NCBI GenBank assembly: GCA_023415305.1
Contig: JAEZKZ010000102.1
Span: 68,383 to 132,382, forward strand
From: Bacillota bacterium
GTDB lineage: Bacteria; Bacillota; Clostridia; Acetivibrionales; DSM-1351
Direction of reading: 5' to 3'
DNA: 64,000 nucleotides
Numbering within the stretch: the stretch's first letter is position 1; every line of letters starts with the position of its first letter. The position numbers and the translations under genes are program-made. Below, one piece after another: positions 16,289-26,300 of this stretch. Below the pieces are notes generated by a model. It searched no databases. It was given only the letters and a program-made list of their open reading frames with translations, and was not told where the DNA came from.

Positions 16289-18804
16289 TGATGAAGAATT
16301 ATTCTACATTAACGGTACGATATCTGAGAACGCATCTGGGTAGAACCATACTAACTCTCGTCGGAATCATTGTGGCCATAGCAATGTTCACAGCTATAGG
16401 CAGTATTTATTATAGCGGTATTAACGATGAGATAGAGCGCGCCAAAGAAAATGGAGACTATGAAATTCTATTTTATAATGCAGACAGAGAGCAGGTTAAG
16501 GTTCTTACTGCCAATGCGGAGATAAAGAATGGTGGTATGGTAAAGGAGGAGGGAACATTTACAATTGAGACCAATCTGCTTACCGAGTCCTTAAAGAAAG
16601 TCAATATTAAAGCGTATGACCGAAGTGCCTTCAGTGAGATTTTCAGAGTAAAGCTTCTTGAAGGAAGATTCCCCGAAAATAGCTCTGAGATAATAGTTGA
16701 TAAAAAGTTTTATGCGATACTGAAGGATAAACATATAAACTCTGTTATGGACGGAAGTATCAAAACAAAGCAGGGGCAGAGTTCAAAAATCCAGTATAAG
16801 GTAGTAGGTGCGTATGAAAGCAAAGAAATTACTAATACTGCCTTAAGTTTTCTGGATATAAAGACCTCAGATAATTCTAAGAATTATTCTTACTTTGTCA
16901 ACCTTAAACAAAAGTCAGGTAAACCGGATCTGGCTATAAAAATTGCAAAAGCGAACAATGTCAAAGTTGATGCCAATACAAAGCTTTTATACCTGATAGG
17001 TGACGGTCCCGATAAGGAAAAGAATAATCAAATGGAATTAATCTTCGGGATTATAGCCGGGTTTGTTGTAATATCAACGACGGTTGTCATTTATAATGCC
17101 TTTAATATTTCGGTAATGGAAAGAATCAAGCATTATGGAATACTCAGGAGCATAGGAGCAACAAAATCTCAGATAAGAAAGCTGGTGTTCAGGGAAGCTT
17201 CTATAATGAGCGCTATTGCTTTACCCATAGGAATATTGGCTGGATTTGCCGGAATAATGATTACCTTCAACTTGATTATGGATGGTTTTCTGGGTGCTTT
17301 TAAAATCGGTTTCTATCCTCAGGTTATAGCTGTAGCCGCTGTATTGGGCCTTGTTACGGTATTTTTGTCGGCCTTCTTTCCTGCAAGGACAGCTTCAAAG
17401 GTTTCTCCCATAGATGCCATAAGAGGAACAGTGGTTGTGAAGGGAGATAAGATTAAGAAACGCAGAGGCCTACTAGCAAAAATGGTCTTTAAATTTGAAG
17501 GGCAGGTTGCCTATAAAAATATTAAGAGAAGCAGAAAGAGATTTTATATAACCTGCTTGTCGCTGATGATATCTCTTATTATGTTTGTATTCTTCTCGAA
17601 CTTTATTGATATTATTTTTGAAAGCAATAAAATAGCAAGCGGAATGTTAAAGGTCGAGGCAGCCTTTTTTACAGAACAAAAGCCTGGAAGATCATACCTT
17701 GATGAAGCACTTTCACAACAGTTAAGCAAAACCGAAGGTGTAAAGGAAGTTTTTAACGTGAACTATAACGAAGTCCCTATTTTACTTGACAAAGAAAAAC
17801 TTAACGAGAAATTTATTCCTTCGCTGAAACTTAAAAAAACTGAAGAGTATGAGGGGAAATATATCGTAAATGGTACTCAGTTATTTGGTTATGATAAAAA
17901 GTCCCTAGACCTCTTCAATAAGGAAAATAAGTCCAAAATCAATTACGATGACCTGAACGATGAAAATGGAGTTATTATAGTTAATAAGGCTGGTGGGTTC
18001 GATGAAAACAATAAGCGCTTTTATGATGGCTTTACCAACTACAAGGTGGGAGATGTAATTACCATTCCAATAATGAATCAGAAATTCATCGATAATCCTA
18101 ATAACCAACAATTAAAGGAGATTGCCCGCAAGGGAGAAACCATGACCTTAAAGGTAATAAAAGTAGTAGATTATGAAGCTATCGCCGGTTCTGTAGTTAA
18201 TGATTGCTTTGGTATGATTATGTCTTCTGAGAATTACGTCAAACTAACCGGTGTTAAGGGGCTGTCAGTAATAGCGGCAAACTTCACGTCCCCGGAGGTT
18301 GCAGATAGGCAATTCGAAAAACTTAACTCTCTTGCAGATGAGAATAAAGCTGTTTACCTGGATATGCAGAAAGAGAAGAAAAAGGTTGATGATCTTATCG
18401 GACAGATGAAGATACTTGTATATGGTTTTATCGGTTTGGTCATTGTTATTTCTATTGTAAATATAATAAACACTGTTACAATAAATCTTTTGGTCAAGAA
18501 AAGAGAATATGCAACCTTTAAAGCAATAGGAATGACTAAGGGACAGTTTCAGAAGCTTGTACTTCTTGAGGGAGCCTTGTTTGGAATAATTGCATGTATA
18601 ATTGGCCTTCCTATTGCTTTCGTACTCACATACTTTGGTATAGTAAACAATAATCCTATAGGTGAAATAGGTTATAGGACTGCAGTATGGCCCTATATAT
18701 ACGGAGGAATTGGGATGATAGTAATAACACTGCTTGCAGCAGTAATACCGCTGCGGAAGTTGAATGAGATGAATATAGTCGAAGCATTGAGAATTGAGGA
18801 ATAG
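16288..18804 (+). CDS. FtsX-fold ABC permease
   Basis: An 838-residue permease with two FtsX modules. It has a membrane segment at residues 15-37, a large extracellular domain, three membrane segments at about 245-370, a second N-terminal segment at about 410-440, another extracellular domain, and three membrane segments at 705-830. The repeated signature MERIKHYGILRSIGATKSQ / KKREYATFKAIGMTKGQ is typical of MacB-type mechanotransmission permeases, which move the extracellular domains rather than transport through the membrane. Two ATGs are adjacent; the second (16291) has the better spacing to GGAGG. A terminator follows. Confidence 0.92.
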   Translation: MMKNYSTLTVRYLRTHLGRTILTLVGIIVAIAMFTAIGSIYYSGINDEIERAKENGDYEILFYNADREQVKVLTANAEIKNGGMVKEEGTFTIETNLLTESLKKVNIKAYDRSAFSEIFRVKLLEGRFPENSSEIIVDKKFYAILKDKHINSVMDGSIKTKQGQSSKIQYKVVGAYESKEITNTALSFLDIKTSDNSKNYSYFVNLKQKSGKPDLAIKIAKANNVKVDANTKLLYLIGDGPDKEKNNQMELIFGIIAGFVVISTTVVIYNAFNISVMERIKHYGILRSIGATKSQIRKLVFREASIMSAIALPIGILAGFAGIMITFNLIMDGFLGAFKIGFYPQVIAVAAVLGLVTVFLSAFFPARTASKVSPIDAIRGTVVVKGDKIKKRRGLLAKMVFKFEGQVAYKNIKRSRKRFYITCLSLMISLIMFVFFSNFIDIIFESNKIASGMLKVEAAFFTEQKPGRSYLDEALSQQLSKTEGVKEVFNVNYNEVPILLDKEKLNEKFIPSLKLKKTEEYEGKYIVNGTQLFGYDKKSLDLFNKENKSKINYDDLNDENGVIIVNKAGGFDENNKRFYDGFTNYKVGDVITIPIMNQKFIDNPNNQQLKEIARKGETMTLKVIKVVDYEAIAGSVVNDCFGMIMSSENYVKLTGVKGLSVIAANFTSPEVADRQFEKLNSLADENKAVYLDMQKEKKKVDDLIGQMKILVYGFIGLVIVISIVNIINTVTINLLVKKREYATFKAIGMTKGQFQKLVLLEGALFGIIACIIGLPIAFVLTYFGIVNNNPIGEIGYRTAVWPYIYGGIGMIVITLLAAVIPLRKLNEMNIVEALRIEE

Positions 18805-18823
18805 GTGAGTTTTTTATTGCAGG

Positions 18824-18851
18824 GGGCTGTTTGTGAAACAGCCCTTATTTT
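18824..18851 (+). terminator. Terminator after the FtsX permease
   Basis: GGGCTGTTT, three bases, AAACAGCCC, then TTATTTTCT. A perfect 9-bp stem. The two-component genes downstream therefore need their own promoter or read-through. Confidence 0.9.
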
Positions 18852-19034
18852 CTATTATTTAAGTTGTCATATTATTTGCTCAAAGTAATTAATTTATTGT
18901 TAAATCTGATAAAATAAGACTAATAATATAAATAACAATATAAAACGCCGGTATTAGAGTACCTGATACTTATTCAGCAGGTATACAGCAGGTATATACA
19001 GATACTAGGATAAAAACTGGAGGTCCACAGAAAA

Positions 19035-19718
19035 ATGAATATTTTACTTGTTGAAGATGATGCGCCTCTGTCTATGGGAATAGAATACGCCCTGAAGAAA
19101 AACGGTTTTACAATGAAGGTGGCGAAAACAATACAGGAAGCCCACAGGCTTTTTAATTCGGATATTGATCTGATCTTACTGGATGTAACTCTTCCTGACG
19201 GTAATGGTTATGATTTCTGCAAGGAGATAAGAACTGGCAGTGATGTACCCATTATTTTTATGACTGCCCTTGATGATGAAGCAAATGTAGTTTTTGGCCT
19301 TGATATAGGAGGCGATGATTACATAGCAAAACCTGTAAGAATAAGTGAACTTATTTCCAGAATCAATGCTCTTATGAGACGTCAGAAAAAGAGTACAGGA
19401 GAGGGGATAGGCTGTATTGTCAGCGGAAATGTTGCTGTTGAACCTTTAAGATGCAAGGTCACCGTTGGGGGAGAAGAGGTCGGTCTGACAGCAGCAGAAT
19501 ATAAGCTTCTGCTGCTGTTACTGGAAAACAAGGGACAAGTATTGAGTAGAAATATAATAATCGAAAAGCTTTGGGATATTGACGGTAACTATGTGGACTA
19601 TAATACTCTGAATGTGTATGTTAAAAGGCTTAGAGAAAAAATCGAAGCAGGCGGTGAAAAGCACATTGAAACTATCAGGGGAATGGGCTATGTTTGGAAG
19701 GAAGATGCTATAAAATAG
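19035..19718 (+). CDS. OmpR-family response regulator
   Basis: A 227-residue regulator. The receiver domain has the acidic pocket (VEDD), the phospho-acceptor Asp in LILLDVTLPDGNGYD near residue 52, Thr in FMTALDD, and the conserved Lys in YIAKP. The C-terminal winged helix, from about residue 130, ends in YVKRLREKI and RGMGYVW. GGAGG precedes the start. The cognate histidine kinase follows after 20 bases. Its position next to an ABC exporter suggests that the exporter is its target. Confidence 0.95.
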   Translation: MNILLVEDDAPLSMGIEYALKKNGFTMKVAKTIQEAHRLFNSDIDLILLDVTLPDGNGYDFCKEIRTGSDVPIIFMTALDDEANVVFGLDIGGDDYIAKPVRISELISRINALMRRQKKSTGEGIGCIVSGNVAVEPLRCKVTVGGEEVGLTAAEYKLLLLLLENKGQVLSRNIIIEKLWDIDGNYVDYNTLNVYVKRLREKIEAGGEKHIETIRGMGYVWKEDAIK

Positions 19719-19738
19719 ATGTTTGGCGGAGGAAGTAA

Positions 19739-20980
19739 ATGAAAATTCTGAAAAATACCGAGGTTAAATTGTCGTTGGGCATTCTTGCAGTACTTCTTTT
19801 GGTATTCGGAGCCGTGTGCATGTATATGGTACATAGCTATACCAGGACACTTAACAAGATTCATATACAACAAAACATTGCAGTGATAGGAGCTGTAGCT
19901 AGAGAGTACCCTGAAGCAGAAACAGAAATAGTAAGGAACTTCACAGGTGACTTTCAGAAGGATTATGAATTTGGAAAAAGTCTTGCAAGTAAATATAATT
20001 ATGATGAAAATTTAAGTATATATAAGAATAATTCTGTTACCAGAGACTTATGGCTTACTAATATCCGCTTTCAGTTATTGATAGGCTCCTTTGCATTGGT
20101 ATTGATTATTTTTTTCATTCTAAGCCTGAACAGAATTTATTCCCGTATCCGAAAAATAAGCGAGGGAGCTGAAGCAGTTGTTGAGGGTAATTTTCAGCCT
20201 TTAGAAGGTGGACGTGAAGAGGGAGATATGGGTTTTTTGATCAGTCAGTTCAACCTAATGACCCAAAGACTCAGTGAGAACGTCCAGGCACTCAAAGATG
20301 AAAAGCTGTTTCTTAAAAGGCTCATTACAGACATTTCTCATCAGCTAAAGACTCCGCTGGCTTCTCTTATAATGTTCAATGACATTTTAAGAAATGATTT
20401 AACCATATCAGAACAGGAAAGAACGACATTTATCACTGAAAGCAAAAATCAGCTGGACAGAATAGACTGGTTGATAAAAAACCTCCTGAAGATGGCCAGG
20501 CTGGAAGCCGGGGTAGTTGAATTTAAAAAAGAGAAAGCACCGATTCATAAGTCTCTAGAAAAAAGTTTAGCAGGGTTAAAATACTTTGCTGATGAAAAAA
20601 ATATAATTATCTCTGTTGCAGGTGACCGGAATATATGTGTAAATCATGATGTGAGCTGGACGATAGAAGCTTTTTCAAACATAATAAAAAACTGCATAGA
20701 ACACAGTTCCAGCGGAGGGAATATAGAAATCAACTGGGAGGAGAACAGTGTATTTCTGGAGGTTGTTATAAGTGATAGAGGAATGGGTATTCCCATGGAG
20801 GAACTGCCAAGAATATTCGATAGGTTTTATAAGGGGCCTAAAAGCTGTAACCCGACTAATATCGGTATTGGACTATATATAACAAAAAATATTATAGAAG
20901 GTCAGGGAGGAGCAGTTTATGCTTCCAGTGAACCCGGAAAGGGAACAAAGTTTATTATAAGGTTTATGAAAATAGATTAA
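19739..20980 (+). CDS. Sensor histidine kinase
   Basis: A 413-residue membrane kinase. Transmembrane segments at about 11-33 and 107-130 flank an extracellular loop of about 75 residues. A HAMP domain follows, then HisKA with the phospho-accepting His in DISHQLKTPLASL near residue 205. The catalytic domain has N-box NIIKNCIEHSS, G1 ISDRGMGIP and G2 GIGLYITKNI. The loop is longer than in BceS-type kinases, so it may sense a ligand directly. It pairs with the regulator just upstream. Confidence 0.95.
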   Translation: MKILKNTEVKLSLGILAVLLLVFGAVCMYMVHSYTRTLNKIHIQQNIAVIGAVAREYPEAETEIVRNFTGDFQKDYEFGKSLASKYNYDENLSIYKNNSVTRDLWLTNIRFQLLIGSFALVLIIFFILSLNRIYSRIRKISEGAEAVVEGNFQPLEGGREEGDMGFLISQFNLMTQRLSENVQALKDEKLFLKRLITDISHQLKTPLASLIMFNDILRNDLTISEQERTTFITESKNQLDRIDWLIKNLLKMARLEAGVVEFKKEKAPIHKSLEKSLAGLKYFADEKNIIISVAGDRNICVNHDVSWTIEAFSNIIKNCIEHSSSGGNIEINWEENSVFLEVVISDRGMGIPMEELPRIFDRFYKGPKSCNPTNIGIGLYITKNIIEGQGGAVYASSEPGKGTKFIIRFMKID

Positions 20981-21124
20981 ATTCATTAATTTGTAAATTA
21001 TATTTGTAAAGTTGATTTATTATAGTAAAATAATAGTATAAAATAAACGCGTGACCACAGCTGCAATTTCTATATTTGTGTTTTATCAGGTTGTTGCGCG
21101 GAATGAATTTAAGGAGGAAAATGT

Positions 21125-22027
21125 ATGACAAATTATGATGTATATCTTTATGGTATGACCTTGGTTTCAACTATGCATTTATTGACAAAGGAATTTCCCA
21201 AGGAGGATTCTTATTCTGAAATAAAGGAGAGTTATATTCTCCCAGGTGGAGAAACCGGCAACTGTGCAGTCGTCCTTGCTTCCTTGGGCTGCAAGGTTAA
21301 GGCGGATGGCAATTTTCAAGGAAAAAAAACCATGCCTGTATTAGACAAGTATCTTGTAGAAAAATTTGGGGTTGATATGTCAAGAATATATAATGACCCT
21401 GATTTCGACGGTGTACAGGATATGGTCCTAATTGGAGGAAACACCCGAAACTGTTTTGGAACCTTCGGGGCATATTTTAATGACAGAGTAAAAAGATGGA
21501 ATTCCCCAGTAAAAGAGGATATAGCCGATTCCACTGTTGTGGGGCTTGACCCGTTTTTCATGGAACAATCCGAAATAGTGGCCAAGTATTGCAGAGAATT
21601 GGGTAAAAAGTACGTTACAATAGATTGTAAGCCGGACACTATTATTCATAAATATTCTGAGGTTAATATTATATCAAATGAATTTATACAGGACAATTAT
21701 CCTGATACCGATGTAAATGAGCTCTTTAAAACCTATACCGACAATACCGAAGGGCTTGTTATATTTACATTTGGTTCAAGGGAAATAATGTATGGGAGGA
21801 AAAATCAGCCAGTACATAGTTTTAAGCCATTTAAGGTACAGGTTCAAAGCACACTGGGGGCTGGAGATTCCTTTAAGGCCGGTACAGTTTACGCAGTTTT
21901 CAGACAGATGCATGATAAAGAGCTGGTTGAGTTTGCTGCAGCAACTGCAGCAACAGTGTGCAGCAGATTTCCCTTGGCATTAAATCCACCTAATTTGGAA
22001 ATAATAGAGCAATTAATTAAAAAATAG
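21125..22027 (+). CDS. PfkB/ribokinase-family sugar kinase
   Basis: A 300-residue kinase. The second PfkB signature is clear near residue 240: STLGAGDSFKAG, with the catalytic Asp and the anion-hole glycines. The N-terminal region has LPGGETGNCAVVLASLG, the equivalent of the GG-N-A motif of family members. The substrate, a sugar or nucleoside, cannot be told from sequence. ATG 21125 follows AAGGAGG. It is flanked by a kinase gene of the two-component type and by the zinc lipoprotein, with no obvious operon partner. Confidence 0.85.
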   Translation: MTNYDVYLYGMTLVSTMHLLTKEFPKEDSYSEIKESYILPGGETGNCAVVLASLGCKVKADGNFQGKKTMPVLDKYLVEKFGVDMSRIYNDPDFDGVQDMVLIGGNTRNCFGTFGAYFNDRVKRWNSPVKEDIADSTVVGLDPFFMEQSEIVAKYCRELGKKYVTIDCKPDTIIHKYSEVNIISNEFIQDNYPDTDVNELFKTYTDNTEGLVIFTFGSREIMYGRKNQPVHSFKPFKVQVQSTLGAGDSFKAGTVYAVFRQMHDKELVEFAAATAATVCSRFPLALNPPNLEIIEQLIKK

Positions 22028-22053
22028 TTGTTTTAAAACTAGTCCTTTCAGTA

Positions 22054-22082
22054 TATAATGTAAATGCGAATGATTCCCATTT
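22054..22082 (+). promoter_or_regulatory. Zur/Fur-like operator with -10 box
   Basis: AAATGCGAAT-G-ATTCCCATTT at 22062-22082 is a 21-bp dyad with 9 of 10 arm positions paired. TATAAT at 22054-22059 lies just before it. This is the form of a Fur-superfamily (Zur or Fur) operator and sits upstream of a zinc-binding lipoprotein, which favours Zur. Confidence 0.7.
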
Positions 22083-22262
22083 GGCAAAATGATGGAATAC
22101 TTTTATGATAAAATAGCTCCCACCGAGGATAAGAGATTCATAAAGGATAGATTATTTCACCATGATTAATACGGGATCGACTATCAACTACAGGGGAGTA
22201 CTTGAAAGGAGGAATTTCTGATTATTAAGAGGAATGCTAAAAGAGAACAAAAAATTAAACTT

Positions 22263-23198
22263 ATGGCAAGTTCAAAAAGTGATTTGAGGAAAAGGATAAT
22301 ATCATTGGTCTTGGTATCCAGCCTTTTATTCGGTATTATGGCATTTACCGGTTGTTCGACAACTGATAAAAAGGAGAAGGGGGACAGCACCTTCACCATA
22401 GTTACCTCATTTTATCCCATGTATGTATTTACCAAGAATATCATTGGTGACATACCGGGCGTCGAACTTATCAACATGACCGAGCCCCAGACAGGCTGCC
22501 TTCACGACTACCAGCTGATTCCGGCAGATCTGAAGACTCTGGAAAAGGCAGATGCATTTGTTATTAACGGTGCGGGGATGGAAGCCTTTATGGATAAGGT
22601 AATTAAGCAGCGCCCTGACATGGATGTTATCGAGGCTGCCAAGGGTATTGAGCTGTTAAAGGATGAAAACGGTGAAGATAATCCTCATGTCTGGGTAGGT
22701 ATCTCAGGTGCGATAACTGAAGTGAACAACATTGCTGAGGGACTGGCAGCCTCAGATTCAAAGAATGCTGCTGCCTACAGGGAAAATGCCGGGAAATATG
22801 TCAAGGAGCTTGAACAGCAGAGAGATAAGATGCATCAGCAGCTGGACAGTTTCAAAAACAAGGATATAGTGACTTTCCATGAAGCTTTCCCCTATTTTGC
22901 GAAAGAATTCGGTCTAAACATTGTAGCAGTGGTCGAAAGAGAGCCTGGAACAGAGCCCAGTGCAGGTGAACTGGCCGAATTGATAGACAAGATAAAGCAG
23001 ACAGAGGTTAAAGCACTTTTTGCTGAACCCCAATATTCCCAAAAAGCTGCCGAATCAATTGCAAAAGAAACCGGGGCCAAGGTATATCTGCTGGATCCTG
23101 TTGTTACCGGTGAAAAGACCGCACCTGCCGACAGCTATATAAAGACAATGGAACAAAATCTTAAGGTGTTGGTGGAGGCTTTCCAACAGAATGGATAG
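22263..23198 (+). CDS. znuA: Zinc/manganese ABC transporter substrate-binding lipoprotein (ZnuA/AdcA type)
   Basis: A 311-residue cluster A-I binding protein. A signal peptide leads to the lipobox FTGC (Cys31). Histidines in GCLHDYQL, NPHVWV and TFHEAFPYFA, with an acidic residue near VYLLDPV, give the expected metal site. It should capture Zn2+ outside the cell for an ABC importer, but no permease or ATPase gene is next to it. ATG 22263 has no ribosome site. A good AAAGGAGG lies upstream of in-frame CTG 22218 and ATT 22221, so a non-standard start 14-15 codons earlier is possible. Confidence 0.88.
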   Translation: MASSKSDLRKRIISLVLVSSLLFGIMAFTGCSTTDKKEKGDSTFTIVTSFYPMYVFTKNIIGDIPGVELINMTEPQTGCLHDYQLIPADLKTLEKADAFVINGAGMEAFMDKVIKQRPDMDVIEAAKGIELLKDENGEDNPHVWVGISGAITEVNNIAEGLAASDSKNAAAYRENAGKYVKELEQQRDKMHQQLDSFKNKDIVTFHEAFPYFAKEFGLNIVAVVEREPGTEPSAGELAELIDKIKQTEVKALFAEPQYSQKAAESIAKETGAKVYLLDPVVTGEKTAPADSYIKTMEQNLKVLVEAFQQNG

Positions 23199-23279
23199 AA
23201 GATTAATTATATAAGGTTTATCAGAAGGTTACTATATGAAGAAAAGCTTTTATCCTGCATTAAATACTCAGCACGAAAA

Positions 23280-23316
23280 AACATCCTGTCCGGGCCATTC
23301 CCGGCAGGATGTTTTT
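23280..23316. terminator. Bidirectional terminator
   Basis: CATCCTG-T-CCGGG pairs with CCCGG-CAGGATG, with TTTTTGTTTTTG on the plus side and TTTTTTCG on the minus side. It can end both znuA and the PFOR transcript. Confidence 0.92.
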
Positions 23317-23383
23317 GTTTTTGTTAATCACTTATACAATACTTTTTACCTAGTTAATTACTTTTATATACCTAACCAATTGC

Positions 23384-26300
23384 TTACCCTTCAGACATTT
23401 TCTTCAGCTTTGAGTACCTTTCCTTGGCATGTTCTTCAGCCATACTGAACAGTTCCTCAGCTTCTGCAGGGAACTCCTTCACAAGTGAAGAGAATCTTAC
23501 CTGATTCATCAGGAAGTCTCTGAACCCGGAATTAGGTTCTTTAGAGTCAAGAATGAATGGATTCTTGCCCTGTTGCTTCAAATCAGGGTTGTATCTGAAC
23601 AGATGCCAGTAACCGGCCGATACCGCATTGGCTGAGTTGGCGATACTTCTTCCCATACCGTCCTTGATACCATGGCTGATACAAGGTGCATAAGCAATGA
23701 TTATAGAAGGACCGTTATAGGCCTCAGCTTCAGCTATAGCCTTCAGTAGTTGATTTCTGTCGGCGCCGATTCCGACCTGGGCTACATAAACATTTCCATA
23801 GGTCATCATTTGCCCGGCCAAATCCTTCTTGGCAGCCTTCTTACCTGAGGAAGCGAATTTTGCTATTGCTGAAGTAGGGGTTGCTTTCGAAGCCTGGCCA
23901 CCGGTATTTGAGTATATTTCTGTATCAAACACCAGAACGTTTACATCATCACCTGAGGCCAGCACATGGTCAAGACCTCCATAACCGATATCATATGCCC
24001 AGCCATCTCCGCCGACAATCCAGATTGACCTCTTAACCAGGTAATCCTTTTTCTCAAGCAGTTCTGCTATAAGCTGGGTTTGCTGCTGGTCTTTAGGTGA
24101 ATAAGCTTTCACTGCCTCCAGAAGATCTTCGCTTGCACCTTTTGAGGCTTCTCCGTCTTCAGTGCTGGCTACCCAGGCTCCAAGCTTGGCTTTCAGATTG
24201 TCATCAATATCCATATCTGAAAGCTGAAGTGCAATATCCCTGATACGCTCTCTCATCTGCTTTACCCCAAGGTAGAAGCCATAGCCGAATTCTGCGTTAT
24301 CCTCGAATAATGAGTTTGCCCAGGCGGGACCTTTTCCTTCATTATTTACGGTATAGGCACTGGCTGGATATGAGGCACCCCAGATAGAGGAACAACCGGT
24401 AGCATTTGCAATCATCATTCTATCACCGAAAAGCTGTGTGACAAGCTTAATATAAGGTGTTTCGCCACAGCCTGCGCAGGCGCCGGAAAACTCGTATAAA
24501 GGCTTCCGGAACTGGCTATCCTTAATTGTCTTGTTTCCAAAGTTACCGCCTTTGTAGGAGACCTTGGTAGTAGAAAACTCATAATTGGGAATTTCATGTT
24601 CAGTCTGAGTGCTCAGTTTCTTCATAACCAGTGCTTTTTCCTTGGCAGGACAGACATCAGCACAATTGCCGCAGCCTGTACAATCCATAGGACTGATCTG
24701 AATTCTGAACTGGTATTGTTCCATGCCCTTTCCAACTGCCTTTCTTGTCACAAAGGTGTCAGGTGCGGAATTCATTTCCTCGTCGGTAGCCAGTACCGGC
24801 CGAATTACTGCATGAGGACAAACCAGTGAGCAAATATTACACTGAATACAGTTTTCAGGAATCCATTCGGGAACATTAACAGCTATACCACGCTTTTCAT
24901 AAGCTGACGTACCGTTAGGTATGGTACCGTCCTCCAATTCCACAAAGGTACTTACAGGCAAATCCTCACCCCTCATGGCATTCGACGGACGGAGAATATT
25001 CTTTATGAAATCGGGTTCGACAATGTCTGTATTTGATGTGTCCTGAGCATCCTTCCAGGATTCGGGAACATTTACTTTTACTACTGAATCAATACCTTTA
25101 TCAATAGCTTCCTGATTGATTCTTACAACGTTTTCACCTTTTTTACCATAGGACTTGACTACTCCCTCTTTGAGATAGCGTACCGCTTCATCAATGGGAA
25201 TTATATTAGCCAGCTTGAAGAATGCGGCTTGCATTATCATATTAATCCTGTTTCCAAGACCTATATTCTCTGCAATTGAATAAGCATTAACGGTATAGAA
25301 TTGTACATTGTTCCGGGCAATCTGACGCTTTAATTCAGCCGGAAGATGGTCTTCAAGTTCTTTTTCGTTCCACAGGCAGTTTAATACGAAAGTTCCGCCT
25401 TTCTTTATACCCTTAAGCAGATCATACTGGTTTACATAGGACTGATTGTGACAGGCGATATAATCAGCTTCATGAACAAGGTATGATGATTTTATCGGCT
25501 CATCACCGAAGCGCAAGTGAGACATAGTGACTCCGCCGGATTTTTTTGAATCATAGGCAAAGTAAGCTTGAACATATTTGTCGGTATGATCGCCGATAAT
25601 TTTGATAGCCTGCTTGTTGGCTCCTACGGTACCATCGGAACCAAGTCCCCAGAATAAACATTTGATGGTTGATTTTGGTGCAGCATTAATATGCTCATCA
25701 ATATTAAGGGAAGTATGGGTAACATCATCTACTATACCGATTGTAAACCCGTCCTTCGGGCTTGGCTGCTTGAGATTGTCATATACGGCCTTAATATGTG
25801 CCGGTGTTGTATCCTTGGATGCCAGACCAAAACGACCTCCGACTATTAATGGAGCATTCTCCAGTCCATAATAGGCTGCCTTTACGTCGAGATACAGTGG
25901 TTCTCCTATTGCACCGGGTTCCTTTGTTCTATCAAGAACTGCAACTTTTTTTACTGTCTTTGGAATTACATTTAACAGGTGCTTGGCTGAGAAGGGTCTG
26001 AATAAATGAACCTTAACGACACCGTATTTTTCACCGTTTGCGTTAAGATAGTCAATGGTTTCTTCAATTACATCAGTAATTGATCCCATCGCTATTATTA
26101 TATTTTCCGCATCAGGAGCACCATAATAATCAAAGAGACCGTGCTTTCTGCCGGTAAGCTCTCCAACCTTATTCATATAATCTTCAACTATACTCACAAT
26201 ATTGTCATAGTAGGGATTTGCTGCTTCACGATTCTGGAAATAAACATCCGGATTCTGAGCAGTTCCTCTTGTTACCGGATGATTCGGTGATAGAGACCTG

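Noticed and set aside
23236..23448. 70-codon frame after znuA
   Set aside because: It runs through a strong bidirectional terminator and into the end of PFOR, and has no ribosome site.
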